Source: Lonsdalea britannica | GTDB lineage: Bacteria > Pseudomonadota > Gammaproteobacteria > Enterobacterales > Enterobacteriaceae | DNA: 64,000 bases | NCBI RefSeq assembly: GCF_002111595.1 | Contig: NZ_LUTN01000007.1 | Coordinates: 124,001-188,000, forward strand | Reading direction: 5' to 3' | Shown: piece by piece, positions 42,190 through 53,771 of the stretch | How the letters are laid out: the number at the start of each line of letters is the position of its first letter | How positions within the stretch are numbered: the first letter of the stretch is position 1 | Made by a program: the position numbers and the translations under genes | The notes under the pieces: model-generated | Told to the model about the DNA's origin: nothing | Database searches by the model: none | What the model saw: only the letters and a program-made list of their open reading frames with translations

Positions 42190-43503
42190 ATGGACTATCA
42201 GGGTAAAAAAGTCGTCATTATCGGGTTGGGCCTGACCGGGCTCTCCTGTGTTGATTTCTTCCTTGCGCGCGGGGTGACGCCTCGCGTGGTGGATACCCGT
42301 GTCAGTCCGCCTGGTCTGGATAAACTGCCTGAGCAGGTCGAACGTTATGTGGGCGGTTTACAGGAAGACTGGCTGATGGACGCCGACCTGATCGTGGCCA
42401 GCCCCGGTATCGCGCTGGCCACGCCTGCATTATGCGACGCTGCGGAGGCAGGCATTGAGATCGTCGGCGATATCGAGCTGTTTTGCCGCGAGGCGCAGGC
42501 GCCGATCGTCGCGATTACAGGATCGAACGGTAAAAGCACCGTCACCACGCTGGTGGGAGATATGGCGCGTGCGGCCGGTTGGTCGGTAGGCGTTGGCGGC
42601 AACATCGGCGTCCCCGCGTTGGAATTGCTCAAGCAGGAGTGCCAGCTGTACGTGCTGGAACTGTCCAGCTTCCAGCTGGAAACAACCTGTAGCCTGCATG
42701 CCGCGGCGGCCACCATCCTGAATGTGACGGAAGATCATTCCAACCGTTATCCGTTAGGTCTGCAACAGTACCGCGCCGCGAAGCTGCGCATTTACGAAAA
42801 CGCCGCGGTCTGCGTGGTGAACGCCGATGATGCGCTGACCATGCCGGTGCGCGGGGCTGACGACCGCTGTCTAAGCTTCGGCGTGGACGTGGGCAACTAT
42901 CACCTGAATCGGCAGCAGGGCGAAACCTGGCTGCGGGTTAATGGGGAGCGCGTGATCAATACGCGTGAAATCAAATTGGTCGGACAGCATAACTATACCA
43001 ATGCGCTCGCCGCGTTGGCGCTGGCCGATACGGTGGGCATTCCGCGCGCTTCCGCGCTGGCCGCGCTCACTGGCTTTACCGGTCTGGCGCATCGTTTCCA
43101 ACTGGTGCTGGATCGCAACGAGGTGCGCTGGATCAACGACTCGAAAGCGACCAACGTCGGCAGTACCGAGGCGGCGCTGAGCGGTTTGCGCATCGACGGC
43201 ACGCTGCATCTGCTGCTGGGCGGAGACGGCAAATCTGCCGACTTCTCGCCGCTGAAGCCCTATCTTCAGGGCGATAAGGTGCGGCTGTACTGTTTCGGTC
43301 GCGATGGCGATCTGCTGGCGGCGCTGCGTCCTGACGTCGCTCAGCGTACCGAGACCCTGGCGCAGGCGATGACGCTCATTGCTCAGCAGGTCAGCCCGGG
43401 CGACGTGGTCTTGCTGTCCCCAGCCTGCGCGAGTCTGGATCAGTTCCGCAGCTTTGAGCAGCGCGGCGATGAATTTGCACGTTTGGCGGAGGAACTGGGC
43501 TGA
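42190..43503 (+). CDS. murD: UDP-MurNAc-L-Ala-D-Glu ligase MurD
   Basis: Adds D-glutamate to UDP-MurNAc-L-Ala in the cytoplasm. 437 residues (E. coli 438). The N-terminal nucleotide-type fold [13 protein letters not shown], the ATP site [14 protein letters not shown] and [13 protein letters not shown] in the C-terminal domain are intact. The stop overlaps the ftsW start (TGATG). Confidence 0.96.
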   Translation: MDYQGKKVVIIGLGLTGLSCVDFFLARGVTPRVVDTRVSPPGLDKLPEQVERYVGGLQEDWLMDADLIVASPGIALATPALCDAAEAGIEIVGDIELFCREAQAPIVAITGSNGKSTVTTLVGDMARAAGWSVGVGGNIGVPALELLKQECQLYVLELSSFQLETTCSLHAAAATILNVTEDHSNRYPLGLQQYRAAKLRIYENAAVCVVNADDALTMPVRGADDRCLSFGVDVGNYHLNRQQGETWLRVNGERVINTREIKLVGQHNYTNALAALALADTVGIPRASALAALTGFTGLAHRFQLVLDRNEVRWINDSKATNVGSTEAALSGLRIDGTLHLLLGGDGKSADFSPLKPYLQGDKVRLYCFGRDGDLLAALRPDVAQRTETLAQAMTLIAQQVSPGDVVLLSPACASLDQFRSFEQRGDEFARLAEELG

Positions 43504-44702
43504 TGCAAATGGCAGGAGCAGTAGTGGAACGATTGAGACGCTGGGTCATGGGGACGCGCGAAAGCGATAACCTCAGCGCCGTGCTGTACGATCGTACGCT
43601 GCTGTGGCTGACGCTCGGACTGGCGGTCATCGGCTTCGTGATGGTGACTTCCGCTTCCATGCCGGTAGGACAACGCCTCGCTGGCGACCCGTTCCTGTTC
43701 GCCAAGCGCGACGGACTCTATCTGGCGCTGGCGTTCGGTTTGTCGCTGATCACCATGCGAGTGCCGATGGAAGTCTGGCAGCGTTACAGCCCGGTACTGC
43801 TGCTGGTGGCCATTGTGCTGCTGTTGGTGGTCTTGGTCGTCGGGAGTTCGGTCAACGGTGCCTCCCGCTGGATTTCGCTGGGGCCGTTGCGCATACAGCC
43901 TGCCGAGTTGTCGAAGCTGGCGCTGTTCTGCTACCTCTCCAGCTACATGGTGCGCAAAGTCGAAGAGGTGCGAAACAACTTCTGGGGCTTCTGTAAACCG
44001 ATGGGCGTGATGGTGGTGCTGGCGGTGCTGCTGCTGGCGCAGCCTGACCTCGGCACCGTCGTGGTGTTGTTTATTACGACGCTAGCCATGCTGTTCCTGG
44101 CGGGCGCCAAACTCTGGCAGTTCCTGGCGATTATCGGCAGCGGCATTTTCGCGGTCTGTCTGCTGATTATTGCGGAACCGTACCGTATCCGCCGTGTGAC
44201 ATCGTTCTGGAACCCTTGGGATGATCCGTTCGGCAGCGGCTATCAGCTGACGCAGTCGCTGATGGCGTTCGGACGCGGCGAAGTGTGGGGGCAGGGACTG
44301 GGTAATTCGATTCAGAAACTGGAATATCTGCCGGAAGCGCACACTGACTTTATTTTCTCCATTTTAGGCGAAGAACTGGGCTATATCGGTGTGGTTTTAG
44401 CGTTGTTAATGATATTCTTCGTCGCCTTTCGGGCGATGTCGATTGGACGCCGCGCGCTGCAGATCGATCAGCGCTTTTCAGGGTTCCTGGCGTGTTCCAT
44501 CGGCATTTGGTTCAGTTTCCAAACATTGGTCAATGTGGGAGCCGCGGCGGGCATGTTGCCGACCAAAGGGTTAACCCTGCCGCTGGTCAGTTACGGGGGG
44601 TCCAGTCTGTTGATTATGTCGACCGCCATCGTACTGCTGTTACGCATAGATTATGAGACGCGTCTGACGAAAGCGCAGGCGTTTACGAGGAGTGCCCGAT
44701 GA
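43503..44702 (+). CDS. ftsW: Septal peptidoglycan polymerase FtsW (SEDS family)
   Basis: SEDS glycosyltransferase that makes septal glycan strands with FtsI. 399 residues with ten membrane segments; family blocks include [56 protein letters not shown] and the [11 protein letters not shown] end. The N-terminus is about 15 residues shorter than E. coli FtsW (414). GAGGAA precedes the ATG at 43503; a GTG at 43524 with GGAG nearby is an alternative start. Confidence 0.94.
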   Translation: MQMAGAVVERLRRWVMGTRESDNLSAVLYDRTLLWLTLGLAVIGFVMVTSASMPVGQRLAGDPFLFAKRDGLYLALAFGLSLITMRVPMEVWQRYSPVLLLVAIVLLLVVLVVGSSVNGASRWISLGPLRIQPAELSKLALFCYLSSYMVRKVEEVRNNFWGFCKPMGVMVVLAVLLLAQPDLGTVVVLFITTLAMLFLAGAKLWQFLAIIGSGIFAVCLLIIAEPYRIRRVTSFWNPWDDPFGSGYQLTQSLMAFGRGEVWGQGLGNSIQKLEYLPEAHTDFIFSILGEELGYIGVVLALLMIFFVAFRAMSIGRRALQIDQRFSGFLACSIGIWFSFQTLVNVGAAAGMLPTKGLTLPLVSYGGSSLLIMSTAIVLLLRIDYETRLTKAQAFTRSAR

Positions 44703-45790
44703 GTGGCGAAGGCAAGCGTTTGATGGTGATGGCGGGCGGAACCGGGGGCCATGTGTTCCCCGGATTGGCCGTGGCGCATCATCTGATGGCGCAGGGATGG
44801 CAGGTGCGCTGGTTGGGCACCGCTGACCGTATGGAAGCCGATTTGGTGCCGAAGCACGGGATTGAGATTGATTTTATCCGCATTTCCGGTCTGCGCGGCA
44901 AAGGGCTTAAGGCGTTGATCAGCGCGCCGGTACGTATATTCCGCGCGGTGCGTCAGGCACAGGCGATCATGCGCCAATACCAGCCGGACGTCGTGCTGGG
45001 CATGGGCGGCTATGTGTCCGGTCCCGGCGGTTTGGCGGCGTGGCTGTGCGGCATTCCGGTTGTGTTGCATGAACAGAACGGCATCGCCGGGCTGACCAAC
45101 CGCTGGCTGTCGCGTATTGCGAAAACGGTTCTGCAGGCGTTTCCGGGCGCATTTCCTAAAGCGCCCGTGGTCGGAAACCCTGTGCGCACTGACGTGTTGG
45201 CGCTGCCGTTACCGGCGGAACGCCTGGCTGACCGTAGCGGACCTATCCGGGTATTGGTTATCGGCGGCAGCCAGGGCGCTCGGGTATTGAATCAGACGTT
45301 GCCGGGCGTGGCCGCCACGCTGGGCGACAGAATCACCCTTTGGCATCAAACTGGTAAAGGCGCGCAAGCCGACGTGCAGGCAGCGTATGCGGCAGCCGGA
45401 CAGCCGCAGCATAACGTGGTCGAGTTTATTGATGATATGGCCGAGGCTTATGCCTGGGCCGATGTCGTTGTCTGCCGTTCCGGGGCGCTGACGGTCAGTG
45501 AGATCGCCGCCGCTGGTTTGCCGGCGCTTTTCGTGCCGTTCCAACATAAGGATCGGCAGCAGTACTGGAACGCGTTGCCGCTGGAACAGGCGGGCGCGGC
45601 CAAAATTATCGAGCAGGCCCAGATCAGCGTTGACGCCGTCAGCGATGTCTTGGCCGGCTGGGACCGCGCTACGCTGCGCGACATGGCCGAGAAGGCCCAA
45701 TCGGTCGCCATTCCTGATGCGACCGAGCGCGTTGCGGCGGAAGTCGTCGCGGCGGCGCGTACACAAGACGTGGCAGCGGTTCAACATTAA
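44699..45790 (+). CDS. murG: Lipid II synthase MurG
   Basis: GT28-family glycosyltransferase adding GlcNAc to lipid I at the cytoplasmic face of the inner membrane. 363 residues. The glycine-rich loops [18 protein letters not shown] and [11 protein letters not shown] and the UDP-GlcNAc-binding [24 protein letters not shown] are conserved. Overlaps ftsW by 4 bases. Confidence 0.96.
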   Translation: MSGEGKRLMVMAGGTGGHVFPGLAVAHHLMAQGWQVRWLGTADRMEADLVPKHGIEIDFIRISGLRGKGLKALISAPVRIFRAVRQAQAIMRQYQPDVVLGMGGYVSGPGGLAAWLCGIPVVLHEQNGIAGLTNRWLSRIAKTVLQAFPGAFPKAPVVGNPVRTDVLALPLPAERLADRSGPIRVLVIGGSQGARVLNQTLPGVAATLGDRITLWHQTGKGAQADVQAAYAAAGQPQHNVVEFIDDMAEAYAWADVVVCRSGALTVSEIAAAGLPALFVPFQHKDRQQYWNALPLEQAGAAKIIEQAQISVDAVSDVLAGWDRATLRDMAEKAQSVAIPDATERVAAEVVAAARTQDVAAVQH

Positions 45791-45843
45791 TCATGACATC
45801 GCCGGACACAGGACGGCGATCAATTAGGTAGCGATAGGTAAAA

Positions 45844-47304
45844 GTGAATACACAACAACTGGCGAAACTGCGTTCAATCGTGCCCGAGATGCATCGCGTC
45901 CGGCACATCCACTTTGTTGGCATCGGTGGTGCCGGCATGGGCGGTATCGCCGAAGTTCTGGTTAATGAAGGCTATGAGATTAGCGGCTCCGATTTGGCAC
46001 CGAATGCCGTTACTCAGCAGCTGAGTGATTTAGGCGCGCAGATCTATTTCCACCACCGTCCGGAAAATGTGAACGGCGCGAGCGTAGTGGTCGTTTCCAG
46101 CGCCATTTCCGGCGACAACCCGGAAATCATTGCCGCGAAGGAAGCGCGTATTCCGGTGATCCGCCGGGCCGAAATGCTGGCGGAACTGATGCGGTTTCGT
46201 CATGGCATTGCTGTGGCGGGAACTCACGGTAAAACGACGACGACGGCGATGGTGACCAGTATTTACGCGGAAGCCGGTCTGGACCCCACCTTCGTTAACG
46301 GCGGACTGGTGAAAGCGGCAGGCACGCACGCGCGACTGGGATCCAGCCGCTACCTGATTGCAGAAGCGGACGAAAGCGATGCGTCTTTCCTGCATTTGCA
46401 GCCGATGGCGGCGATCGTGACCAATATCGAAGCCGACCATATGGACACGTATCAGGGTGATTTTGAGAATCTGAAGCAGACGTTCATCAACTTTCTGCAC
46501 AACCTGCCGTTTTATGGACACGCGGTGATGTGTCTGGACGATCAGGTGGTCCGTGAACTGCTGCCGCGTGTAGGACGCCACGTGACGACATACGGATTCT
46601 GTGACGATGCCGATGTGCGTATTGCCAGCTACCGTCAGACAGGAGCTCAAGGCCACTTTACGCTGGAGCGTCAGGGGAAACCTTTGCTGCACGTGACCCT
46701 GAATGCGCCTGGCCGCCACAATGCGTTGAATGCGGCGGCGGCGGTTGCGGTCGCCTCAGAAGAAGGGATTGAAGACGACGCGATCCTGCGGGCGCTCGAA
46801 CGTTTCGAAGGCACCGGTCGTCGTTTTGACTTCCTGGGCGAATATCCGCTGGAGTCGGTAAACGGTAAAAGCGGCGCGGTCATGCTGGTCGATGACTACG
46901 GCCATCATCCCACGGAAGTGGACGCCACGATTAAAGCGGCGCGAGCGGGCTGGCCGGAAAAACGGTTGGTCATGGTTTTCCAGCCTCACCGCTATACGCG
47001 TACGCGCGATCTGTATGACGACTTCGCGCATGTGCTGTCTCAGGTGGATGTTTTGCTGATGTTGGATGTTTACTCAGCAGGGGAAACGCCTATTCCTGGG
47101 GCTGATAGCCGCTCTTTATGCCGTACTATTCGCGGAAGAGGTAGGATTGATCCGATTTTGGTACCGGATGTAGAGACTTTACCTGAATTGTTGGCACCGG
47201 CACTGCAAGATGGTGACCTCGTTATGGTTCAGGGCGCAGGTAATATCGGCAAACTGGCCCGCAGGCTGGCGGATTCTCGCTTACAGCCGCAGGTCAAAGG
47301 GTAA
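45844..47304 (+). CDS. murC: UDP-MurNAc-L-alanine ligase MurC
   Basis: Adds L-alanine to UDP-MurNAc, the first peptide step. 486 residues, start codon GTG ([16 protein letters not shown]). Nucleotide-type motif [20 protein letters not shown] site [16 protein letters not shown] and the domain III block [18 protein letters not shown] are conserved. 53 bases separate it from murG and 6 from ddlB. Confidence 0.96.
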   Translation: MNTQQLAKLRSIVPEMHRVRHIHFVGIGGAGMGGIAEVLVNEGYEISGSDLAPNAVTQQLSDLGAQIYFHHRPENVNGASVVVVSSAISGDNPEIIAAKEARIPVIRRAEMLAELMRFRHGIAVAGTHGKTTTTAMVTSIYAEAGLDPTFVNGGLVKAAGTHARLGSSRYLIAEADESDASFLHLQPMAAIVTNIEADHMDTYQGDFENLKQTFINFLHNLPFYGHAVMCLDDQVVRELLPRVGRHVTTYGFCDDADVRIASYRQTGAQGHFTLERQGKPLLHVTLNAPGRHNALNAAAAVAVASEEGIEDDAILRALERFEGTGRRFDFLGEYPLESVNGKSGAVMLVDDYGHHPTEVDATIKAARAGWPEKRLVMVFQPHRYTRTRDLYDDFAHVLSQVDVLLMLDVYSAGETPIPGADSRSLCRTIRGRGRIDPILVPDVETLPELLAPALQDGDLVMVQGAGNIGKLARRLADSRLQPQVKG

Positions 47305-47310
47305 AAGTAA

Positions 47311-48231
47311 ATGACTGAGAAAGTGGCTGTATTGCTGGGTGGTTCATCCGCAGAACGCGAAATCTCTCTGCTCTCGGGGCAGGCCGTATTGGCCGGGCTG
47401 TGTGAAGCAGGAGTGGATGCGCGCGCGGTAGACCCCAGCGACTTCCCGGTCAGTTACCTCAAAGAACAAGGCTTTACCCGGGTATTCATCACGCTGCACG
47501 GGCGTGGAGGCGAAGACGGCTCCATGCAGGGCGCGCTGGAGCAACTGGGCCTGCCGTATACCGGCAGCGGCGTGATGGCGTCGGCGCTGACGATGGATAA
47601 GTGTCGCACCAAGCAGATTTGGCAGGCGTCAAATTTGCCGGTAGCACCTTATATCGTGCTGAATCGGCATCAGTTTCAGCGCAGTAATCCATCTGGTTTG
47701 CTAAAGTTAGTAGAACCTCTCGGTATGCCATTGATTGTCAAGCCGAGTCGGGAAGGTTCCAGCGTCGGAATGAGCAAAGTCGAACAGGCTGAAGCCTTAC
47801 CTGCGGCGTTGGAAGCGGCCTTCCATCATGACGAAAACGTGATGGTGGAGAAATGGTTGAGCGGTCCGGAGTTTACGGTGGCTATTCTCGGTAACGAAAC
47901 CTTGCCGTCGATCCGCATTCAGGCGACGGGCACGTTCTACGACTATCAGGCGAAGTACGAGTCGGAAGACACCCGTTACTTTTGCCCCAGCGGTCTGACC
48001 GCGGAGCAGGAAAGCGAACTGGCTTCTCTCTCGCTGGCGGCCTACCGCGCGCTGGACTGCAGCGGCTGGGGACGGGTTGATGTGATGATGGACGACGACG
48101 GCAAATTTTACCTGTTAGAGGTGAATACCTCTCCGGGGATGACCGAGCACAGCCTGGTACCGATGGCCGCCAAACAACATGGCCTGACGTTTCCACAATT
48201 GGTGACACGTATTTTGGAGCTGGCGAGCTGA
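47311..48231 (+). CDS. ddlB: D-alanine-D-alanine ligase DdlB
   Basis: ATP-grasp enzyme making D-Ala-D-Ala, the substrate of MurF. 306 residues, same as E. coli. [17 protein letters not shown] at the N-terminus, [30 protein letters not shown] and [15 protein letters not shown] show an intact active site. One base separates its stop from ftsQ. Confidence 0.96.
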   Translation: MTEKVAVLLGGSSAEREISLLSGQAVLAGLCEAGVDARAVDPSDFPVSYLKEQGFTRVFITLHGRGGEDGSMQGALEQLGLPYTGSGVMASALTMDKCRTKQIWQASNLPVAPYIVLNRHQFQRSNPSGLLKLVEPLGMPLIVKPSREGSSVGMSKVEQAEALPAALEAAFHHDENVMVEKWLSGPEFTVAILGNETLPSIRIQATGTFYDYQAKYESEDTRYFCPSGLTAEQESELASLSLAAYRALDCSGWGRVDVMMDDDGKFYLLEVNTSPGMTEHSLVPMAAKQHGLTFPQLVTRILELAS

Positions 48232-48232
48232 T

Positions 48233-49090
48233 ATGTCGCAAGCGGCGCTAAACACACGCGGACGCGAACCCGAATCGAACGGCGCGCGTCGCAGCAATGG
48301 CGGCCAACTGGCAGGCATGATTTTCCTGCTGATGGTGGTGGGTACCATCGCCTGGGGCAGTTGGATGGTGGTGGGATGGATGCAAGATGCCAGCCGGCTG
48401 CCGCTGTCTCGGCTGGTGGTGACGGGGGAAAGAACCTACACCACCAACGACGACATTCGTCAGGCGATACTGTCGCTCGGAGCGCCGGGCACGTTTATGA
48501 CGCAGGACGTCAACGTCATCCAGCAGCAGATTGAACGGCTGCCGTGGATAAAACAGGCTAGCGTGCGCAAGCAGTGGCCGGACGAATTAAAGATTCATCT
48601 GGTTGAATACGTGCCCTTCGCACGTTGGAATGACCAGCTGATGGTGGACAGCGACGGAAACGCCTTCAGCGTTCCGGCGGAACGTATCGGTAATAAGAAG
48701 ATGCCGATGTTGTACGGGCCGGAAGGCAGCGAAGCCGACGTGCTGGAAGGGTATCGGAACATGAACCAGATACTGAGCGCCGGCAAGTTCCAGCTGAAAA
48801 TGGTTGCGATGACCGCGCGCCATTCCTGGCAGGTCGGTCTGGAAGACGATATCCGCCTGCAGTTGGGACGCGACGATCAGGCTCGCCGTCTGGCGCGATT
48901 TATTGAGTTGTATCCGCTTCTTCAACAGCAGGCGAAGGACGGGAACAAACGGATTAACTACGTGGATCTGCGTTACGACTCAGGCGCGGCGGTAGGTTGG
49001 GGTCCGGCGTTTATCGATCAGCAACAAGACATTGATCGTCACCAAAACGGTAATCAGCAACAGAATCAGGCACAGGCTAAACAGCAATGA
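48233..49090 (+). CDS. ftsQ: Cell division protein FtsQ
   Basis: Bitopic divisome protein recruiting FtsL and FtsB. 285 residues: cytoplasmic tail, one membrane segment ([23 protein letters not shown]), a periplasmic POTRA domain ([25 protein letters not shown]) and the beta domain with [18 protein letters not shown]. The C-terminus is Gln/Asn-rich and somewhat longer than in E. coli (276). Overlaps ftsA by 4 bases. Confidence 0.95.
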   Translation: MSQAALNTRGREPESNGARRSNGGQLAGMIFLLMVVGTIAWGSWMVVGWMQDASRLPLSRLVVTGERTYTTNDDIRQAILSLGAPGTFMTQDVNVIQQQIERLPWIKQASVRKQWPDELKIHLVEYVPFARWNDQLMVDSDGNAFSVPAERIGNKKMPMLYGPEGSEADVLEGYRNMNQILSAGKFQLKMVAMTARHSWQVGLEDDIRLQLGRDDQARRLARFIELYPLLQQQAKDGNKRINYVDLRYDSGAAVGWGPAFIDQQQDIDRHQNGNQQQNQAQAKQQ

Positions 49091-50343
49091 TCAAGTCGAC
49101 GGACAGAAAACTGGTAGTTGGGCTGGAAATCGGTACAGCAAAAGTGGCTGCGCTGGTAGGGGAAGTTCTGCCCGATGGCATGGTCAATATTATCGGTGTG
49201 GGTAGTTGCCCGTCACGGGGTATGGATAAAGGCGGCGTGAACGACCTGGAGTCGGTGGTGAAATGCGTACAGCGCGCCATCGACCAGGCCGAACTGATGG
49301 CGGACTGCCAGATTTCATCAGTCTATCTGGCGTTGTCTGGCAAACATATCAGCTGCCAGAACGAGATTGGTATGGTGCCGATCTCTGAAGAGGAAGTGAC
49401 GCTGGACGACGTGGAAAGTGTTGTCCACACAGCGAAATCCGTGCGCGTTCGCGATGAGCATCGCATCCTGCACGTCATCCCGCAGGAGTACGCGATCGAC
49501 TACCAGGAAGGCATCAAGAATCCGGTAGGGCTGTCCGGCGTACGTATGCAGGCGAAGGTGCATCTGATCACCTGCCATAACGATATGGCGAAGAACATCG
49601 TCAAAGCGGTTGAACGCTGCGGTCTGAAAGTCGACCAGCTGATTTTCGCCGGACTGGCATCCAGCTATGCGGTGCTGACTGAAGACGAACGCGAGCTGGG
49701 CGTTTGTGTGGTGGATATCGGCGGCGGCACCATGGATATGGCGGTTTACACCGGCGGCGCGCTGCGCCACACCAAGGTGATCCCGTACGCAGGTAACGTG
49801 GTCACCAGCGATATTGCTTACGCTTTCGGCACTCCGCCTACGGACGCCGAGGCGATCAAAGTTCGCTACGGCTGCGCGCTGGGCTCTATCGTGAGCAAAG
49901 ACGAAGCGGTTGAAGTGCCCAGCGTGGGCGGGCGTCCGCCGCGCAGTCTGCAGCGTCAGACGTTGGCCGAGGTTATCGAGCCGCGTTACACCGAACTGTT
50001 GAATCTGGTGAACGACGAGCTGTTGCAGTTACAGGAGCAGTTGCGTCAGCAGGGCGTCAAGCATCACCTGGCGGCCGGTATCGTGCTGACGGGAGGAGCC
50101 GCACAGATTGACGGCCTGGCCGCATGCGCCCAGCGAGTATTCCATACGCAGGTTCGTATTGGGCAACCGCTGAACATCACAGGCCTGACGGATTATGCGC
50201 AGGAGCCTTACTACTCTACGGCGGTAGGGTTGCTGCACTACGGTAAAGAATCTCACCTGAACGGTGAGCATGAAGTGGAAAAACGCGCCTCAGTGAGCCA
50301 TTGGTTTAAGCGCCTGAACAGCTGGCTGAGAAAAGAATTTTAA
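49087..50343 (+). CDS. ftsA: Cell division protein FtsA
   Basis: Actin-like membrane tether for FtsZ. 418 residues (E. coli 420). The phosphate-binding loops are visible ([48 protein letters not shown]), and the C-terminal amphipathic membrane-targeting helix is [14 protein letters not shown]. 72 bases separate it from ftsZ. Confidence 0.97.
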   Translation: MIKSTDRKLVVGLEIGTAKVAALVGEVLPDGMVNIIGVGSCPSRGMDKGGVNDLESVVKCVQRAIDQAELMADCQISSVYLALSGKHISCQNEIGMVPISEEEVTLDDVESVVHTAKSVRVRDEHRILHVIPQEYAIDYQEGIKNPVGLSGVRMQAKVHLITCHNDMAKNIVKAVERCGLKVDQLIFAGLASSYAVLTEDERELGVCVVDIGGGTMDMAVYTGGALRHTKVIPYAGNVVTSDIAYAFGTPPTDAEAIKVRYGCALGSIVSKDEAVEVPSVGGRPPRSLQRQTLAEVIEPRYTELLNLVNDELLQLQEQLRQQGVKHHLAAGIVLTGGAAQIDGLAACAQRVFHTQVRIGQPLNITGLTDYAQEPYYSTAVGLLHYGKESHLNGEHEVEKRASVSHWFKRLNSWLRKEF

Positions 50344-50415
50344 CGGTTATCAAAAGAGATCCTGGCACAGCTTTTTTGATCTCGAAGTAACACAGGCACA
50401 AGACGGAGAGAAACT

Positions 50416-51570
50416 ATGTTTGAACCTATGGAATTGACCAACGACGCGGTGATTAAAGTCATCGGCGTCGGTGGCGGCGGCGGTAACGCGGTCGAGCATA
50501 TGGTGCGTGAACGCATTGAAGGCGTTGAGTTCTTTGCGGTCAACACTGACGCTCAGGCACTGCGCAAAACGGCGGTTGGGCAGACGATCCAGATCGGTAG
50601 CGGTATCACCAAAGGTCTGGGCGCTGGGGCTAACCCGGAAGTCGGCCGTAACTCTGCTGAAGAAGACCGCGAGGCATTACGCGCGTCTCTCGAAGGCGCC
50701 GATATGGTGTTTATCGCTGCGGGTATGGGCGGTGGTACGGGTACGGGCGCTGCGCCGGTTGTAGCCGAAGTGGCTAAAGACCTGGGCATTCTGACCGTTG
50801 CCGTCGTGACCAAGCCGTTTAACTTCGAAGGCAAAAAACGCATGGCGTTTGCGGAACAAGGTATCGCGGAGCTGTCTAAGCACGTGGATTCCCTGATCAC
50901 CATCCCGAACGACAAATTGCTGAAAGTTCTGGGACGCGGTATCTCCCTGCTAGATGCGTTCGGTGCTGCCAACGACGTGCTGAAAGGCGCGGTTCAGGGT
51001 ATCGCTGAACTGATTACCCGTCCGGGGTTGATGAACGTCGACTTCGCGGACGTTCGCACCGTAATGTCCGAAATGGGCTATGCCATGATGGGTTCCGGCG
51101 TGGCGCGTGGCGAAGACCGTGCGGAAGAAGCGGCCGAAATGGCGATCTCCAGCCCGTTGCTGGAAGATATCGACCTGTCCGGTGCTCGCGGTGTTCTGGT
51201 TAACATCACGGCGGGCTTCGACCTGCGTCTGGATGAGTTCGAAACGGTCGGTAACACGATCCGTGCTTTCGCATCCGACAACGCTACCGTGGTTATCGGT
51301 ACGTCTCTGGACCCGGAAATGAACGACGAACTGCGCGTCACCGTGGTGGCGACCGGTATCGGCATGGACAAACGTCCGGAAATTACGCTGGTCACCAACA
51401 AGCAGAGCAGCCAGCCGGTAATGGACCACCGTTACCAGCAGCATGGCATGTCGCCTCTGCCGCAGGAAAAACCGGCTGCCGCCAAGGTCGTCAATGACCA
51501 GAACACGCAGCCTAATAAAGAGCCGGATTACCTGGATATCCCGGCGTTCCTGCGTAAGCAGGCCGATTAA
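50416..51570 (+). CDS. ftsZ: Cell division GTPase FtsZ
   Basis: Tubulin-like GTPase forming the Z ring. 384 residues (E. coli 383). The tubulin signature [14 protein letters not shown], the N-terminal [17 protein letters not shown] and the C-terminal conserved tail [14 protein letters not shown] (binding FtsA and ZipA) are present. The gene has codon usage typical of a highly expressed gene and is preceded by GGAGAG. Confidence 0.98.
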   Translation: MFEPMELTNDAVIKVIGVGGGGGNAVEHMVRERIEGVEFFAVNTDAQALRKTAVGQTIQIGSGITKGLGAGANPEVGRNSAEEDREALRASLEGADMVFIAAGMGGGTGTGAAPVVAEVAKDLGILTVAVVTKPFNFEGKKRMAFAEQGIAELSKHVDSLITIPNDKLLKVLGRGISLLDAFGAANDVLKGAVQGIAELITRPGLMNVDFADVRTVMSEMGYAMMGSGVARGEDRAEEAAEMAISSPLLEDIDLSGARGVLVNITAGFDLRLDEFETVGNTIRAFASDNATVVIGTSLDPEMNDELRVTVVATGIGMDKRPEITLVTNKQSSQPVMDHRYQQHGMSPLPQEKPAAAKVVNDQNTQPNKEPDYLDIPAFLRKQAD

Positions 51571-51582
51571 CCGGCCGCTTGG

Positions 51583-51610
51583 TTGGAATCTCCGCTCTTT
51601 GTGCTAAACT
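51583..51610 (+). promoter_or_regulatory. Probable lpxC promoter
   Basis: TTGGAA, a 16-base spacer and TAAACT lie in the ftsZ-lpxC gap, about 60 bases before lpxC. The downstream GTGCTAAACTG block resembles the E. coli lpxC promoter region. Confidence 0.5.
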
Positions 51611-51655
51611 GTGCCGCCGGCCTTGGTATAGACTGAGGCCGTTGGTTCGGATTAA

Positions 51656-52587
<932 letters not shown>

Positions 52588-52588
<1 letters not shown>

Positions 52589-52616
52589 CAAGTCAGAACA
52601 ACAACTTGTCGTTTTT
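52588..52616. terminator. Possible bidirectional terminator between lpxC and the dciA-like gene
   Basis: ACAAGT and ACTTGT pair across a 10-base loop, followed by CGTTTTT. The stem is only 6 bp. It lies between two converging genes. Confidence 0.4.
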
Positions 52617-53136
52617 ATGACTGGTTATCACTGGTTTTCTCTCCGGCCAGTGAAGCCAGTCTTTTTAATATCCGCTGTAACCTTTCCGGGCTGTTTTCCG
52701 CTAATCCATTCAATATTTCTGCACTCTGCGGACTCAGCGAGCGTTGCTTCGGCACGTCCTTAGCATCAACGCCGGTGGTGGTGTCTGATAGCTTATTATT
52801 TTGATGTGCTTTAGCTGCCAGCGAAGGATTAATCCGGATGTCGATTGCTGCTAATGATGGTAGTATTTGAGCACGCAATGCGGAGAGTAATGCGGGCTGT
52901 TCATAACGTAGCCGCATCATCCAACTGGCGTTCGCCGTTTCCAGTACTAGCAAACTGCGGCGATAATTTGCGACGCGGCACCAAGGGTGCATTTGCGCTG
53001 GCAATAGCGCGCAGACGGCGCGATTAAGTTTTACCAGCGCGGCAGCGCGCTGCTGAATATCTCGCAGCGGACCGCTTCCGGTTTCCGATGCGCTATCAAA
53101 AAAAGACTCTAGTGATTGTGGACGACTATCACGCAT
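52615..53136 (-). CDS. DUF721 / DciA-like protein
   Basis: A 173-residue protein with an N-terminal DUF721/DciA-type domain: LVKLNRAVCALLPAQMHPWCRVANYRRSLLVLETANASWMMRLRYEQPALLSAL (short diagnostic parts: WCRVANYR, LLVLETANASWMMRLRY). The C-terminal 70 residues look disordered. DciA is the ancestral DnaB-helicase loader or assistant of bacteria lacking DnaC; E. coli and close relatives use DnaC instead and K-12 has no gene here. Whether this one still acts on DnaB is unknown. It converges with lpxC and diverges from secM with 28 bases between starts. Confidence 0.82.
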   Translation of the reverse strand: MRDSRPQSLESFFDSASETGSGPLRDIQQRAAALVKLNRAVCALLPAQMHPWCRVANYRRSLLVLETANASWMMRLRYEQPALLSALRAQILPSLAAIDIRINPSLAAKAHQNNKLSDTTTGVDAKDVPKQRSLSPQSAEILNGLAENSPERLQRILKRLASLAGEKTSDNQS

Positions 53137-53164
53137 AACGCAGGCTCCGACGGACAGTAAACTT

Positions 53165-53665
53165 GTGATTGGTATTCTAAATCGTTGGCGACAATTTGGC
53201 AGACGTTATTTTTGGCCGCATCTCCTGTTGGGGATGGTCGCGGCTGGTTTTGGTCTGCCCGTCAGTCTGTGCGAATCCCAGAATGCCCCATCGCTGTCGA
53301 CCTCGGCGATTAGCCGCCATAACGTTTCCGCCTTTAGCCTGACCGATCTGGTGGCATTGAAAGAGGCTCATCGACGTTCATCCGTCGGCATTGATTATTG
53401 GCATCAGCATGCCATTCGCACCGTTATCCGGCATCTGTCGTTTGCTCTGACGGCGCCGCAACCTTCGACGGTGGCTGAAGCGGTTGTGTCCTCGCCCGCA
53501 CAGCATCAAATCCTAATTGAAACACTCCACGCGCTGTTGACCCAGGAAAACAGGGTGCCGGCGCTCGATGTCTCGACGTACTTCTCCGCAGTATCTACGC
53601 TATTCCATCATTCTGGCATCTGGCTTGCCAAGACGATGGGGATACGCGCCGGACCGCTTAACTAA
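53165..53665 (+). CDS. secM: Secretion monitor SecM, with an altered arrest sequence
   Basis: SecM stalls the ribosome at its own C-terminus unless it is being exported; stalling opens the secA ribosome site. 166 residues, GTG start as in E. coli, with a signal sequence (WRQFGRRYFWPHLLLGMVAAGFGLP) and the conserved DYWHQHAIRTVIRHLSFAL. The C-terminus has FHHSGIWLAKTMGIRAGP then LN. GIRAGP and the Trp are kept, but Phe is six rather than five residues before Trp, and Ile after Trp is Leu. Family function is clear; stalling strength of this variant is unknown. Confidence 0.93.
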   Translation: MIGILNRWRQFGRRYFWPHLLLGMVAAGFGLPVSLCESQNAPSLSTSAISRHNVSAFSLTDLVALKEAHRRSSVGIDYWHQHAIRTVIRHLSFALTAPQPSTVAEAVVSSPAQHQILIETLHALLTQENRVPALDVSTYFSAVSTLFHHSGIWLAKTMGIRAGPLN

Positions 53666-53771
53666 CCCCCCACTTTTTTCTGTTAACACGCGCAATAGCC
53701 GGGTGAGATAGCCTGGTTTTCTGATGTTATGCCACGGTAACTACGGTGGCATTGTAGAGATTAAAATTATT

